Below are positions 42,338-51,022 of a stretch of DNA of 64,000 nt, in pieces. The notes below the pieces were generated by a model. The model made no database searches, was not told where the DNA came from, and saw only the letters and a program-made list of their open reading frames with translations. Positions within the stretch are counted from its first letter, which is position 1. The number at the start of each line of letters is the position of its first letter. Origin of the DNA: Geodermatophilus siccatus (lineage in GTDB: Bacteria; Actinomycetota; Actinomycetes; Mycobacteriales; Geodermatophilaceae); NCBI RefSeq assembly GCF_900103785.1, contig NZ_FNHE01000003.1:62001-126000 (forward strand), written 5' to 3'. Position numbers and translations under genes: made by a program.

Positions 42338-42826
42338 TCAGAACAGCCGGTCCGCGCGCTGCTCCAGGTCGAGCAGGAAGCGCTTGCGAGGCAGCCCCCC
42401 GCCGAAGCCGACCAGCCTGCCGTCGGCGCCGACCACCCGGTGGCAGGGCACCACGATAGCGATCGGGTTCCTGCCGTTCGCCGCACCGACGGCCTGAGCG
42501 CCGCCCGGCTCGCCGACCGCCTCGGCGACGTGCCCGTAGGAGCGGGTCTCGCCGTACGGGATGCGGGTCAGCTGGTCCCACACGGCCAGCTCGAACCGGC
42601 TGCCGACGGGCCGCAGGGGCAGCCGGAAGGCGGTCCGCTCGCCGGCGAAGTACTCGGCGAGCTGGCGCGCGACGTCCTCGAACCCCGCGTCGGCCCGCGC
42701 GCCGAGCGCGTCCGCCTCGAGCGCGCGCGGGGGCGACATCGCCAGCCGCACGAGCGCGCCGTCCTGGTCCCGGACGACGGTCAGCGGGCCGATCGGTGAC
42801 GGCACCACGGTGTGCGTCCTGCTCAT
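42338..42826 (-). CDS. ogt: Methylated-DNA-protein-cysteine methyltransferase
   Basis: The 162-residue protein carries the active-site motif PCHRV and the helix-turn-helix GETRSYGHVAEAVG. It transfers alkyl groups from O6-alkylguanine to its own Cys, which inactivates it. No AdaA domain is fused. It converges on the AzlD gene. Confidence 0.92.
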   Translation of the reverse strand: MSRTHTVVPSPIGPLTVVRDQDGALVRLAMSPPRALEADALGARADAGFEDVARQLAEYFAGERTAFRLPLRPVGSRFELAVWDQLTRIPYGETRSYGHVAEAVGEPGGAQAVGAANGRNPIAIVVPCHRVVGADGRLVGFGGGLPRKRFLLDLEQRADRLF

Positions 42827-43015
42827 CGTCGACGTCCCCGCGCCCGGTGCACGACTCGGCCCCGGACGCGAGGTCCTCCTCGGGAGAGACCGTAGAGCGG
42901 GGGACCGACAACGATCGGCCGCGCCGACCGGGACCCCTCCTCGACGACGGCTCCTCCCCGCGACCGGCTCGTCGGCCGTGGTCCCGCGTCCCGGCCGCGC
43001 TGCTCGGCGGAACGC
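42827..43015. other. Gap between two minus-strand genes
   Basis: This 189-bp gap contains GTCGACGTCCCC and A/C-rich segments but no convincing gene, repeat or promoter. Confidence 0.4.
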
Positions 43016-43630
43016 TCAGCAGCCGTCCGGGAAGCGGCGGCGGGAGGCGTCCTCCTGGGCCAGCCGGCGCAGCGCCAGCAGCACCGGCTCGAGCAGCACC
43101 GTGCTGACCACCACGAAGCGGACGGCCTCGGCCACGGAGCCGGTCGGCACCGCGGCGACGTCCTGCTCGCCGATCCGGCCGGCCGCGTCGGCGTAGCGGT
43201 CCAGCAGCTCGTCGGTGGGGGCGGCGCCGGCGGCGCGGAGTGCCTCGAGGGCGGCGGCGAGCGCGACGAGGGCGGGGGAGTCCTCGGCCACCCGCCACCC
43301 CTGGCGCCGCAGGACGGCGCGGGCCTGCTCCAGGTCGGCCGGGCCCTCGGACCCCACGCCGGGCAGTGCCCGGTGGGCGGCGCCCAGGGCCCCGTGCACG
43401 GAGGTCCCCGGGGTGTCGACGGCGGCCAGCACCGCGCGGGCCCGGGCGATCGACAGCCCGCCGGGCCCGAGCAGGGCGCGGACCAGCCGCAGCCGCTCCA
43501 GGTGCTCCTCGCCGTACCGCGCCCGGGTGGCACCGGTCAGCTCGCCCGCCGGCACGAGCCCCTCGCGCAGGTAGTACTTCACGGTCGCGACCGGGACGCC
43601 GGCCCGGCGGGCCAGCTCGGAGATCTGCAC
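43016..43630 (-). CDS. MerR-family regulator
   Basis: The 204-residue protein begins MQISELARRAGVPVATVKYYLREGLVP, a classic MerR winged-helix start. It then has a dimerisation helix and a C-terminal helical domain ending in a hydrophobic segment and a terminal Cys. It faces the DUF4188 gene across 72 bp that contain a dyad operator, so it probably controls that gene and itself. Confidence 0.82.
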   Translation of the reverse strand: MQISELARRAGVPVATVKYYLREGLVPAGELTGATRARYGEEHLERLRLVRALLGPGGLSIARARAVLAAVDTPGTSVHGALGAAHRALPGVGSEGPADLEQARAVLRRQGWRVAEDSPALVALAAALEALRAAGAAPTDELLDRYADAAGRIGEQDVAAVPTGSVAEAVRFVVVSTVLLEPVLLALRRLAQEDASRRRFPDGC

Positions 43631-43644
43631 GCATCCCCCTCGAC

Positions 43645-43690
43645 ATTGGGTAGTGCCACTCTCTAGTGTTGGGTATCAGCACTATCCAAT
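43645..43690. promoter_or_regulatory. MerR-type dyad operator
   Basis: ATTGGGTAGTG (43645-43655) and CACTATCCAAT (43680-43690) are inverted and match at 10 of 11 bases. A further TAGTG...CACTA pair lies within. The AT-rich stretch stands out from the local GC content. Confidence 0.5.
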
Positions 43691-43702
43691 CAGGAGGACG
43701 TC

Positions 43703-44173
43703 ATGGCACGCATCGCCCGGGGCCGCTGGACCCACACGCACGAGGGGGACCTGGCCGTCTTCCTGATCGGCATGCGCATCAACCGCGTCCGGCGGCCGGA
43801 TGCCTGGCTCCCCGTGCTGGCCGCGATGGGCCCGATGCTCGCCGAGCTCGCGCGGGACCCCGACTCGGGCTTCCTCGGCTACCGCATGACGCTGGGCCGG
43901 CGGGGGCCGGTGCTGGTCCAGTACTGGCGCCGCGTCGAGGACCTCTACCGCTACGCCACCGCCACCGACGCCCGGCACCGCCCCGCGTGGACCGCCTTCA
44001 ACCGGCGCGCCCGCCGCGTCGCCGGTGCGGTCGGGATCTGGCACGAGACCTACCAGGTCGCCCGCGCCGAGAGCATCTACGTCGACCTGCCGGTGCAGGG
44101 GCTGGCCGCCGCCACGGGGGCCCGCCCGGTGACCAGCCGGCTGGACCGGGCCGCCGCCCGCCTCGCCGGCTGA
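43703..44173 (+). CDS. DUF4188 family protein
   Basis: The 156-residue protein contains FLIGMRINRVRRPDAWLP and GFLGYRMTLGRRGPVLVQYW, matching DUF4188. Members have a dimeric alpha-beta barrel-like fold and are linked to aldoxime or heme-associated chemistry, but the function is not established. It starts at an ATG with AGGAGG 5 bp upstream, divergent from the MerR gene that may regulate it. Confidence 0.75.
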   Translation: MARIARGRWTHTHEGDLAVFLIGMRINRVRRPDAWLPVLAAMGPMLAELARDPDSGFLGYRMTLGRRGPVLVQYWRRVEDLYRYATATDARHRPAWTAFNRRARRVAGAVGIWHETYQVARAESIYVDLPVQGLAAATGARPVTSRLDRAAARLAG

Positions 44174-44239
44174 GGAGGACCCTCCGGGCCACCGCGCCGA
44201 CCTGCGAGAGGGTGGCGCCTCGGCAGGGCCCCGCCGCCG

Positions 44240-44321
44240 GGCCCCGTCCAGAGGCTCGCTGCGAGCCGGCGAGGGGCGAGGAGGACGGGGTCGGTCGACG
44301 GTGGGGGGCAGAGGGGGCCTC
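44240..44321 (-). terminator. Stop-adjacent GC-rich element (copy D)
   Basis: The segment 44240-44292 is nearly the same as 16954-17007 (copy C). It follows the stop of the DUF1003 gene on the minus strand and may act as its terminator. Confidence 0.5.
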
Positions 44322-44843
44322 TCACTCGCGGGCCGCGGCCTCCCGCTTCCTCCTGGCCTTCCGCTCCCGGCGCTCGGCCTCCTCGGGGCTCTCCTCGGTC
44401 AGCCGGTTGAGCTCGCCGCGGATGAAGTCGCGGGTGGCCAGCTCGCCGATGGCCACCCGCAGCGCGGCCAGCTCGCGGGCCAGGTACTCGGTGTCGGCCC
44501 GCGTCTGCGCCGCCCGCGCCCGGTCCTCCTCGGCCTGCACCCGGTCCCGGTCGGCCTGCCGGTTCTGCGCCAGCAGGATCAGCGGCGCGGCGTAGGCGGC
44601 CTGGGTCGAGAAGGCGAGGTTGAGCAGGATGAACGGGTAGGGGTCCCACTGCAGCCGGACGGCGAAGACGTTGAGTGCGATCCAGACGACGACGATCACC
44701 GTCTGGACGGCGAGGAAGCGGCCGGTGCCCAGGAACCGCGCGATCGCCTCGGCGAAGCGGCCGACCGCGTCGGGGTCCAGCCGCAGGAAGTCGCCGAAGC
44801 CCCGGGCGCCCCGCGGGACGTCGAGGCGGCGGCCCTCAGCCAC
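44322..44843 (-). CDS. DUF1003 membrane protein
   Basis: The 173-residue protein has two helices (about 40-62 and 70-92) with the DUF1003 signature FILLNLAFSTQAAYAAPLILL, then a long charged coiled coil rich in Glu and Arg. Function is unknown. Its start overlaps the MgtE-like stop by 8 bp, so it is translated after it. The order matches Rv1231c-Rv1232c. Confidence 0.82.
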   Translation of the reverse strand: MAEGRRLDVPRGARGFGDFLRLDPDAVGRFAEAIARFLGTGRFLAVQTVIVVVWIALNVFAVRLQWDPYPFILLNLAFSTQAAYAAPLILLAQNRQADRDRVQAEEDRARAAQTRADTEYLARELAALRVAIGELATRDFIRGELNRLTEESPEEAERRERKARRKREAAARE

Positions 44844-46074
44844 GGCGGGCCCGCTCGCGCCAGTTCTCGGGCAGCAGGTGGTCGAGGACGTCGTCCACGC
44901 TCACCGCGCCGACGAGCCGGCCCTGGGCGTCGACGACCGGGGCGGCGACCAGGTTGTAGGTGGCGAAGTACTGGGTCACCTCGGCCAGCGGCGCCTCCGG
45001 CCGCAGCGGCTCCAGGTCGTCGAGCACCCCGCTGACCAGGGTGGACGGCGGTTCGCGCAGCAGCCCCTGGATGTGCGCCAGGCCCAGGTACCGGCCGGTG
45101 GGGGTGGCCGACGGCGGCCGGCAGACGTAGACCTGGCTGGCCAGCGCGGGGCTCAGGGCGGGCTCGCGGACCCGGGCGAGGGCCTCGGCGATCGTGGCGT
45201 CCGGGGTGAGGATCACCGGCTCGCTGGTCATGATGCCGCCGGCGGTGTCCTCGGAGTACTTCAGCAGCTGGCGCACCGGCTCGGCCTCGTCGGGCTCCAT
45301 GAGCTCCAGCAGCCGGTTGCGGTCGACGTTGGAGAGCTCGGCGAGCAGGTCCGCGGCGTCGTCGGGGTCCATGACCTCCAGGACGTCGGCCGCCCGCTTC
45401 TCCTCCAGCGTGCCGAGGATGGTGATCTGGTCGGCCTCGGGCAGCTCGCCGAGCACGTCGGCCAGCCGCTCGTCGTCGAGGGCCTCGGCGACCTCGTGCC
45501 GCCGCTTGATCGGCAGGTCCTGCAGCGCGTGGGCGACGTCGGCGGCGTTGAGCTCGCGGTAGGTGGCGATCAGCGTCTCGGCGCCCTGCCCGGTCTGCGG
45601 CAGGGCCAGCCCGGTCACCTCGTCCCAGGCCAGCTGGTGCAGCTGCCCGCGCCGGCCCAGCCGGCCCGGCTCCTGGACGGCGAGCCGGGAGAGCACCCAG
45701 TCGCCGGTGCGGGTCTGCTCGATGCCGGCGTCGACGACGGTGGCCGGTCGGCCGGACTCCGCGACCTGCACCCGGCGGTCGAGCAGCTCGCCGAGCACGA
45801 GCGTCTCGCCGCGCCGCTGCTCGAAGCGCTTGAGGTTCAGCGTGCCGGTGGAGAGGACGACCGAGCCGGGGTCCAGCGTGGTCACCCGGCCCATCGGCAC
45901 GAAGATGCGGCGTCGGGCGACCACCTCGACGACCAGGCCCAGCACGCGCGGCGCCGCCGTCCCCACGCGCAGCGCCACCACCACGTCCCGGACCTTGCCG
46001 ACGCGGTCGCCGTTGGGGTCGAAGACGGGCAGCCCGGCGAGCCGGGAGACGTACGCCCTGGTCGCCGTGGTCAC
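44836..46074 (-). CDS. MgtE-N / CBS-domain protein with PRC-like start
   Basis: The 412-residue soluble protein begins with two PRC-barrel-like segments (about 8-160), followed by an MgtE intracellular N domain (VAHALQDLPIKRRHEVAEAL) and two CBS domains at the end. It lacks the MgtE membrane domain, so it cannot be a channel itself. It may sense Mg2+ or nucleotides and act with the DUF1003 membrane partner. GTG 46074 is the start. The counterpart in mycobacteria is Rv1232c. Confidence 0.85.
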   Translation of the reverse strand: MTTATRAYVSRLAGLPVFDPNGDRVGKVRDVVVALRVGTAAPRVLGLVVEVVARRRIFVPMGRVTTLDPGSVVLSTGTLNLKRFEQRRGETLVLGELLDRRVQVAESGRPATVVDAGIEQTRTGDWVLSRLAVQEPGRLGRRGQLHQLAWDEVTGLALPQTGQGAETLIATYRELNAADVAHALQDLPIKRRHEVAEALDDERLADVLGELPEADQITILGTLEEKRAADVLEVMDPDDAADLLAELSNVDRNRLLELMEPDEAEPVRQLLKYSEDTAGGIMTSEPVILTPDATIAEALARVREPALSPALASQVYVCRPPSATPTGRYLGLAHIQGLLREPPSTLVSGVLDDLEPLRPEAPLAEVTQYFATYNLVAAPVVDAQGRLVGAVSVDDVLDHLLPENWRERARRG

Positions 46075-46127
46075 GGGTCCTCCTCGCTGGCGCTCGTCGA
46101 CTCCGTGCCGCACGGCTGTGTCGTTGC

Positions 46128-46164
46128 GGGACCTCGCGAGCTCGGTCCCGGGTGAGGCTACCGT
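46128..46164 (+). promoter_or_regulatory. phzF-like promoter with inverted repeat
   Basis: GGGACC (46128-46133) and GGTCCC (46144-46149) form an inverted repeat, followed by TACCGT (46159-46164), 6 bp before the GTG at 46171. Confidence 0.4.
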
Positions 46165-46170
46165 CGAGCC

Positions 46171-47043
46171 GTGGCCGCCCCAGGAGAGCTGGACTACGAG
46201 GTCGTCGACGTCTTCGCGCCGCGCGCCTTCGCCGGCAACCCGCTGGCCGTGGTGTTCGACGCCGACGAGCTCTCCACCGAGCAGTGCCAGGCGCTGGCCA
46301 ACGAGTTCCACCTGTCGGAGACGTCGTTCCTCTCGGCACCGACCGAGCCGGGCGCCGACTACCGGGTGCGCATCTTCACCCCGTACGCCGAGCTGCCCTT
46401 CGCCGGGCACCCGAGCGTGGGTGCGGCCGCCGCGCTGGTCCGCGCCGGCCGGCTGCCCGCCGGCACGCTGCGCCAGGAGTGCGGCGCCGGCGTCCTCGAC
46501 GTGGTCGTCGACGACGACGGGGCGACGCTGTCCGGCGGCCGCCCCACCCTCGAGGACGGCCCCGACCCGGCCGCGCTCGCCGAGGCCCTGGGGCTCGCCG
46601 GCGCCGACGCCGTGGGACTGCCGGCGCACGTCGCCGGCTGCGGTCTGCCCTTCGCCTTCCTCGCCGTCCGCCCCGAGGTGGTGGACGACGCCGCGCCGGA
46701 CCCCGCGCTGCTCGGCGAGCACGGCGTGGGGGAGGGCGTCTCGGTGCTCTCCTGGGACGGCGCGGCCGCCACCGCCCGCGCCCGCGTCTTCGCCGCCGAC
46801 CTGGCCTGGGGCGAGGACCCCGCGACCGGCTCGGCCGCCCTCGGCACCGGCGTCTGGCTCGTCGCCGCCGGCCTGCTCGCGCCGGAGGGGACGTCGTCCT
46901 ACGTCGTGCACCAGGGCGAGGCGATGGGGCGGCCCTCGGTGCTGTCCTGCACGGTCACCGCCTCCGGTGGCCGAGCGGTCGCGGCGACCGTCCACGGCGC
47001 GGTGGTGCCGGTCGCCCGCGGCCGCATCCGGGTGCCGGCCTGA
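46171..47043 (+). CDS. PhzF-family isomerase/epimerase
   Basis: The 290-residue protein has the PhzF fold: DVFAPRAFAGNPLAVVF, the catalytic-Glu region SETSFLS, PYAELPFAGHPSVG and ATGSAALG. Members catalyse isomerisation of small acids such as DHHA or unknown substrates. The GTG start lies 6 bp after a -10 box. Its stop overlaps a possible CTG start of the next gene. Confidence 0.85.
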   Translation: MAAPGELDYEVVDVFAPRAFAGNPLAVVFDADELSTEQCQALANEFHLSETSFLSAPTEPGADYRVRIFTPYAELPFAGHPSVGAAAALVRAGRLPAGTLRQECGAGVLDVVVDDDGATLSGGRPTLEDGPDPAALAEALGLAGADAVGLPAHVAGCGLPFAFLAVRPEVVDDAAPDPALLGEHGVGEGVSVLSWDGAAATARARVFAADLAWGEDPATGSAALGTGVWLVAAGLLAPEGTSSYVVHQGEAMGRPSVLSCTVTASGGRAVAATVHGAVVPVARGRIRVPA

Positions 47044-47102
47044 ACGCCCCGGCGTCCGCCGCCTGGGCGCTGCACCGGCCCGGCGGTCGGGACGTCGGGA
47101 TC

Positions 47103-47963
47103 ATGGCGGTGGCCGTCGTCGGCGTCTCGCTCTCGGCGCCGCTGACCACGATGCTGGCCGCGCCGATGCTGGCGCTGGCCTTCTGGCGCAACCTCGGTGG
47201 CGCGGCGGTCCTGCTGCCGGTGCTGCTGCTGCGCGAGCGATCGGTGCTGGCCGGGCTGCGGCCGCGCGACCTGACCAGCTCCGTCGTCGCCGGGCTCTTC
47301 CTCGCCGCGCACTTCGCCGCGTGGCTGCCGAGCCTGTCGATGACGACGGTCGCCGCCGCCACCGCGCTGGTGACCACCACCCCGGTCTGGACGGCGCTGG
47401 TCGCGCGGCTCAGCGGCGTGCGGCTGCCCTCGGCGACGTGGGCGGGCCTGGTGCTGGCGGTGTTCGGCGTCGCGCTGATCGCCGGGGTGGACGTCACGGT
47501 CAGCATGCGCGCGCTGGCCGGCGACGGGCTGGCGCTGCTGGGTGCGATCTGCGCGGGCGGCTACGTGCTGGCGGGGGCGCGCGCCCGGCAGCGGCTCTCC
47601 ACCTCGGCGTACGCGGTGGTCTGCTACTCGGTCTGCGCGGCGGCCATCGCCGTCGCCGCCGTCCTGGTGGGGGACCCGCTCGCCGGCTTCCCCGTTCGCG
47701 ACTGGTTGCTCATCGCCGCCGTCACGGTCTGCGCCCAGCTGCTCGGGCACACGCTGTTCAACCTGGTGCTGTCCTCGGTCGGTCCGACGGTGGTCAGCCT
47801 GGTGATCCTGCTCGAGGTGCCCGGCGCGCTGCTGTTCGCGCTGGTGCTGCTGCAGCAGGTGCCGCCGCTGCTCGCGCTGCCCGGCGTGGCGCTGGTCGTC
47901 GTCGGCGTCGGCCTGGTGGTGCGGGCCAGCCGTCCGGCGGGCCTGGCCGAGCCGGGCACCTGA
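47103..47963 (+). CDS. EamA/DMT-family transporter
   Basis: The protein has ten helices in two EamA repeats and ends with a short cytoplasmic tail. The ATG at 47103 begins directly at helix 1. An in-frame CTG at 47040 overlaps the phzF stop (CTGA) and would add 21 residues, a more usual N-terminus; the choice is open. The substrate is unknown. It is unlike the EamA gene at 7523 in sequence. Confidence 0.78.
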   Translation: MAVAVVGVSLSAPLTTMLAAPMLALAFWRNLGGAAVLLPVLLLRERSVLAGLRPRDLTSSVVAGLFLAAHFAAWLPSLSMTTVAAATALVTTTPVWTALVARLSGVRLPSATWAGLVLAVFGVALIAGVDVTVSMRALAGDGLALLGAICAGGYVLAGARARQRLSTSAYAVVCYSVCAAAIAVAAVLVGDPLAGFPVRDWLLIAAVTVCAQLLGHTLFNLVLSSVGPTVVSLVILLEVPGALLFALVLLQQVPPLLALPGVALVVVGVGLVVRASRPAGLAEPGT

Positions 47964-48048
47964 GGCCCTCCGGGCCCGTCGTTACCCTCCGGTGGACCCG
48001 ATCCCGATCAAGCTGTGTCTCCCGCCCGCCCCACCACCCGGAGGACCC

Positions 48049-49002
48049 GTGGCCGAGCTCCGATCCCGCCGTTCCAACCTCGCCGTCCCCGGCAGCAACC
48101 CGCGCTTCCTGGAGAAGGCCAAGGGCCTCGCCGCCGACCAGGTGTTCCTCGACCTCGAGGACGCCTGCGCGCCGCTGGCCAAGCCCGGCGCCCGCAAGAA
48201 CATCGTCGCGGCGCTCAACGAGGGCGGCTGGGGCGACAAGATCCGCACCGTCCGGGTCAACGACTGGACGACGGAGTGGACCTTCACCGACGTCATCGAG
48301 GTCGTCGGCGGCGCCGGGGGGAACCTCGACTGCATCATGCTGCCGAAGGTCCAGGACGCCGGTCAGGTGCAGGCGCTGGACATGCTGCTGACCCAGGTCG
48401 AGAAGGCCAACGGCCTGGAGGTCGGCCGGATCGGCATCGAGGCGCAGATCGAGACCGCGCAGGGCCTGATCAACGTCAACCAGATCGCGTTCGCCAGCCC
48501 GCGGATCGAGACGATCATCTTCGGCCCGGCCGACTTCATGGCCAGCATCAACATGAAGTCGCTGGTGGTCGGCGCCCTGCACCCGGACTACGCCGGCGAC
48601 CCGTTCCACTACATCCTCATGCAGATCCTCATGGCCGCCCGCGCCCGCGGCGTGCAGGCCATCGACGGGCCCTTCCTGCAGGTGCGCGACGTCGACGCCT
48701 TCCGCGAGGTCGCCAAGCGGTCGGCGGTGCTCGGCTTCGACGGCAAGTGGGTGCTGCACCCCGGCCAGGTCGACGCGGCCAACGAGATCTACTCGCCGTC
48801 CCAGGAGGACTACGACCACGCCGAGCTCATCCTCGACGCCTACGAGTGGGCGACCTCGGAGGCCGGTGGCAAGAAGGGGTCGGCGATGCTCGGCGACGAG
48901 ATGATCGACGAGGCCAGCCGCAAGATGGCACTGGTGATCGCCGGCAAGGGCCGCGCCGCGGGCATGCAGCGTACCTCGACCTTCACCCCGCCGGAGAGCT
49001 GA
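48049..49002 (+). CDS. HpcH/CitE-type CoA ester lyase
   Basis: The 317-residue TIM-barrel protein contains DQVFLDLEDACAP, the metal-site IGIEAQIETAQGL and FGPADFMAS, as in malyl-CoA/beta-methylmalyl-CoA/citramalyl-CoA lyases. The exact acyl-CoA is not fixed. The GTG at 48049 follows GGAGG; a TACCCT -10 box at 47983-47988 would give a 55-base leader. An acyl-CoA dehydrogenase gene lies 750 bp downstream, suggesting shared acyl-CoA metabolism. Confidence 0.85.
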   Translation: MAELRSRRSNLAVPGSNPRFLEKAKGLAADQVFLDLEDACAPLAKPGARKNIVAALNEGGWGDKIRTVRVNDWTTEWTFTDVIEVVGGAGGNLDCIMLPKVQDAGQVQALDMLLTQVEKANGLEVGRIGIEAQIETAQGLINVNQIAFASPRIETIIFGPADFMASINMKSLVVGALHPDYAGDPFHYILMQILMAARARGVQAIDGPFLQVRDVDAFREVAKRSAVLGFDGKWVLHPGQVDAANEIYSPSQEDYDHAELILDAYEWATSEAGGKKGSAMLGDEMIDEASRKMALVIAGKGRAAGMQRTSTFTPPES

Positions 49003-49011
49003 GCCCGGCAC

Positions 49012-49050
49012 GACGACGGCCCACCCGGGGAGCCCGGGCGGGCCGTCGTC
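49012..49050. terminator. Two-way hairpin terminator
   Basis: GACGACGGCCC (49012-49022) and GGGCCGTCGTC (49040-49050) enclose CCCGGGG/CCCGGG. It lies between convergent stops at 49002 and 49056. Confidence 0.7.
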
Positions 49051-49055
49051 CCCCC

Positions 49056-49607
49056 TCAGGGGGCGAAGGCGCCCGAGGAGCCGGCCGCGGCCAGGGCGAG
49101 GAAGAAGAACACGAAGGCCAGCACGGCCAGCGCGGTGCCGATGCCGCCGATGATGATCCCGGCCAGCGCCAGGCCGTCGCCCTGCTCGCCGGTCTGGCGG
49201 ATCTGCCGGCGGGCCACGATGCCGAGCACCAGCCCGACCGGGCTGAAGACGAACGCCATCACCAGCGACAGGATCGCCAGCGTGTTGGTCGGCCGCGGGT
49301 AGCCGTAACCCGGCGGGAGCCCGTAGCCGGGCACGCCGTAGCCGGGCTGACCGCCGTACCCGGGCGGCGGGCCGTACGCGGGCTGGCCGTAGGACGGCTG
49401 GCCGCCGTACCCCGGCTGGCTGCCGAACCCGGGCGGTGCGCCGTACTCCGGCTGGCCGGCGGACCCGTGCTGAGCCGTCGCGCCGGCACCCGTCGAGCCG
49501 GGCGCACCGTAGGAGGGCAGCGGCGGGTGACCGGGCTGCCGCGGGGCCTCGCCGCCGGGGGACGGCGTGGGGTCGGGGCCGGCGCGGTGGGCGTCGTCCT
49601 GCGTCAT
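49056..49607 (-). CDS. DUF4190-like membrane protein with Gly/Tyr/Pro-rich N-terminus
   Basis: The 183-residue protein has a disordered first 105 residues of repeated GYG, PPG and QPxYG units, then two helices (about 107-128 and 150-178) with [29 protein letters not shown], typical of DUF4190/DUF4870. Function is unknown; similar proteins occur at the same place in mycobacteria (Rv1233c). The ATG at 49607 follows GGAGG. It converges on the lyase gene. Confidence 0.75.
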   Translation of the reverse strand: MTQDDAHRAGPDPTPSPGGEAPRQPGHPPLPSYGAPGSTGAGATAQHGSAGQPEYGAPPGFGSQPGYGGQPSYGQPAYGPPPGYGGQPGYGVPGYGLPPGYGYPRPTNTLAILSLVMAFVFSPVGLVLGIVARRQIRQTGEQGDGLALAGIIIGGIGTALAVLAFVFFFLALAAAGSSGAFAP

Positions 49608-49752
49608 CGTCGTCCTCCGGCGGTCGGGGCTGGTCGTGCGAACGCTAGACGCGCGGGGCCCCGGAGGGTGAGCAGCCACACACGGACGCCGTACGGGGGT
49701 GGCCCATACTCACCGGTAACCCGGACACCGGAGTCCCCGGAGGAGCGACGCG

Positions 49753-50952
49753 ATGACCCGCCTGGCGCAGACCGCCGACCTGACCGACATCCAGCAGGAG
49801 ATCCTGTCGACGGTCAGGACCTTCGTCGACAAGGAGATCATCCCGCACGCCCAAGAGCTCGAGCACGCCGACGCCTACCCGACCGAGATCGTCGACGGGC
49901 TCAAGGAGCTCGGCATCTTCGGGCTGATGATCCCCGAGGAGTACGGCGGCCTGGGCGAGTCGCTGCTGACCTACGCGCTGGTGGTCGAGGAGATCGCCCG
50001 CGGCTGGATGAGCGTCTCCGGCGTCATCAACACCCACTTCATCGTCGCCTACATGCTGCTCCAGCACGGCACGGCCGAGCAGAGGGAGCGCCTCCTGCCG
50101 CGCATGGCCACCGGTGAGGTCCGCGGTGCGTTCTCGATGTCCGAGCCGGGGCTGGGCTCCGACGTCGCGGGCATCCGGACCAGGGCGGTGGAGCAGGCCG
50201 ACGGCGACTACGTCATCGACGGCCAGAAGATGTGGCTGACCAACGGCGGGTCCTCCACCCTGGTCGCCGCGCTGGTGCGCACCGACGAGGGTGCGGAGAA
50301 GGCGCACCAGAACCTGACGACCTTCCTGGTCGAGAAGCCGGCCGGCTTCGGCGAGGTCGTCCCCGGGCTCACCATCCCCGGCAAGATCGACAAGATGGGC
50401 TACAAGGGCGTCGACACCACCGAGCTGGTGTTCGACGGCTTCCGGATCGGCGCCGACGCGATCCTCGGCGGGGTGCCCGGGAAGGGCTTCGCCCAGATGA
50501 TGGACGGCGTCGAGGTCGGCCGGGTCAACGTGGCCGCGCGCGCCTGCGGCATCTCGATCCGCGCCTTCGAGCTGGCCATCGCCTACGCCCAGCAGCGGGA
50601 GACCTTCGGCAAGCCGATCGCCCAGCACCAGGCGATCGCCTTCCAGCTCGCCGAGATGGCGACCAAGGTCGAGGCCGCGCACGCGATGATGGTCCGGGCT
50701 GCCCGGCTCAAGGACGCCGGCCAGCGCAACGACGTCGAGGCCGGCATGGCCAAGCTGCTGGCCAGCGAGTACTGCGCCGAGGTCACCACGCAGTCCTTCC
50801 GGATCCACGGTGGCTACGGCTACTCCAAGGAGTACGAGATCGAGCGGCTCATGCGCGAGGCGCCGTTCCTGCTCATCGGCGAGGGCACCAGCGAGATCCA
50901 GAAGACGATCATCAGCCGGGGCCTGCTCAAGGAGTACGCGCTCAAGCGCTGA
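49753..50952 (+). CDS. Acyl-CoA dehydrogenase
   Basis: The 399-residue flavoenzyme starts with the expected alpha-helical domain and has FSMSEPGLGSDVAGI (FAD), KMWLTNGG, the RVNVAARACGI helix and QSFRIHGGYGYSKEYEIERL near the catalytic base region. It oxidises an acyl-CoA to the enoyl-CoA using electron transfer flavoprotein. Start ATG 49753 follows GGAGGAG. The CoA lyase upstream may be functionally linked. Confidence 0.93.
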   Translation: MTRLAQTADLTDIQQEILSTVRTFVDKEIIPHAQELEHADAYPTEIVDGLKELGIFGLMIPEEYGGLGESLLTYALVVEEIARGWMSVSGVINTHFIVAYMLLQHGTAEQRERLLPRMATGEVRGAFSMSEPGLGSDVAGIRTRAVEQADGDYVIDGQKMWLTNGGSSTLVAALVRTDEGAEKAHQNLTTFLVEKPAGFGEVVPGLTIPGKIDKMGYKGVDTTELVFDGFRIGADAILGGVPGKGFAQMMDGVEVGRVNVAARACGISIRAFELAIAYAQQRETFGKPIAQHQAIAFQLAEMATKVEAAHAMMVRAARLKDAGQRNDVEAGMAKLLASEYCAEVTTQSFRIHGGYGYSKEYEIERLMREAPFLLIGEGTSEIQKTIISRGLLKEYALKR

Positions 50953-50963
50953 GGCCCCTCACG

Positions 50964-51011
50964 ACCGCGGCCCCGGCGTCCCCTCCGCGGAGGGGACGCC
51001 GGGGCCGCGGT
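50964..51011. terminator. Perfect GC hairpin terminator
   Basis: ACCGCGGCCCCGGCGTCCCC (first 20 of the left arm) pairs with its exact complement ending at 51011. The CCGCGG centre leaves a short loop. It follows the acyl-CoA dehydrogenase stop. Confidence 0.75.
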
Positions 51012-51022
51012 GTGTCCGGCGC

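Noticed and set aside
46128-46149. GGGACC/GGTCCC dyad as a terminator of the MgtE-like gene
   Set aside because: It lies upstream of that gene's start on its strand, so it cannot end its transcript; a promoter role for the phzF-like gene is more likely.
49310-49450. Tandem DNA repeats
   Set aside because: The repeated units encode the Gly/Tyr/Pro-rich N-terminus of the DUF4190-like protein and are ordinary low-complexity coding sequence.
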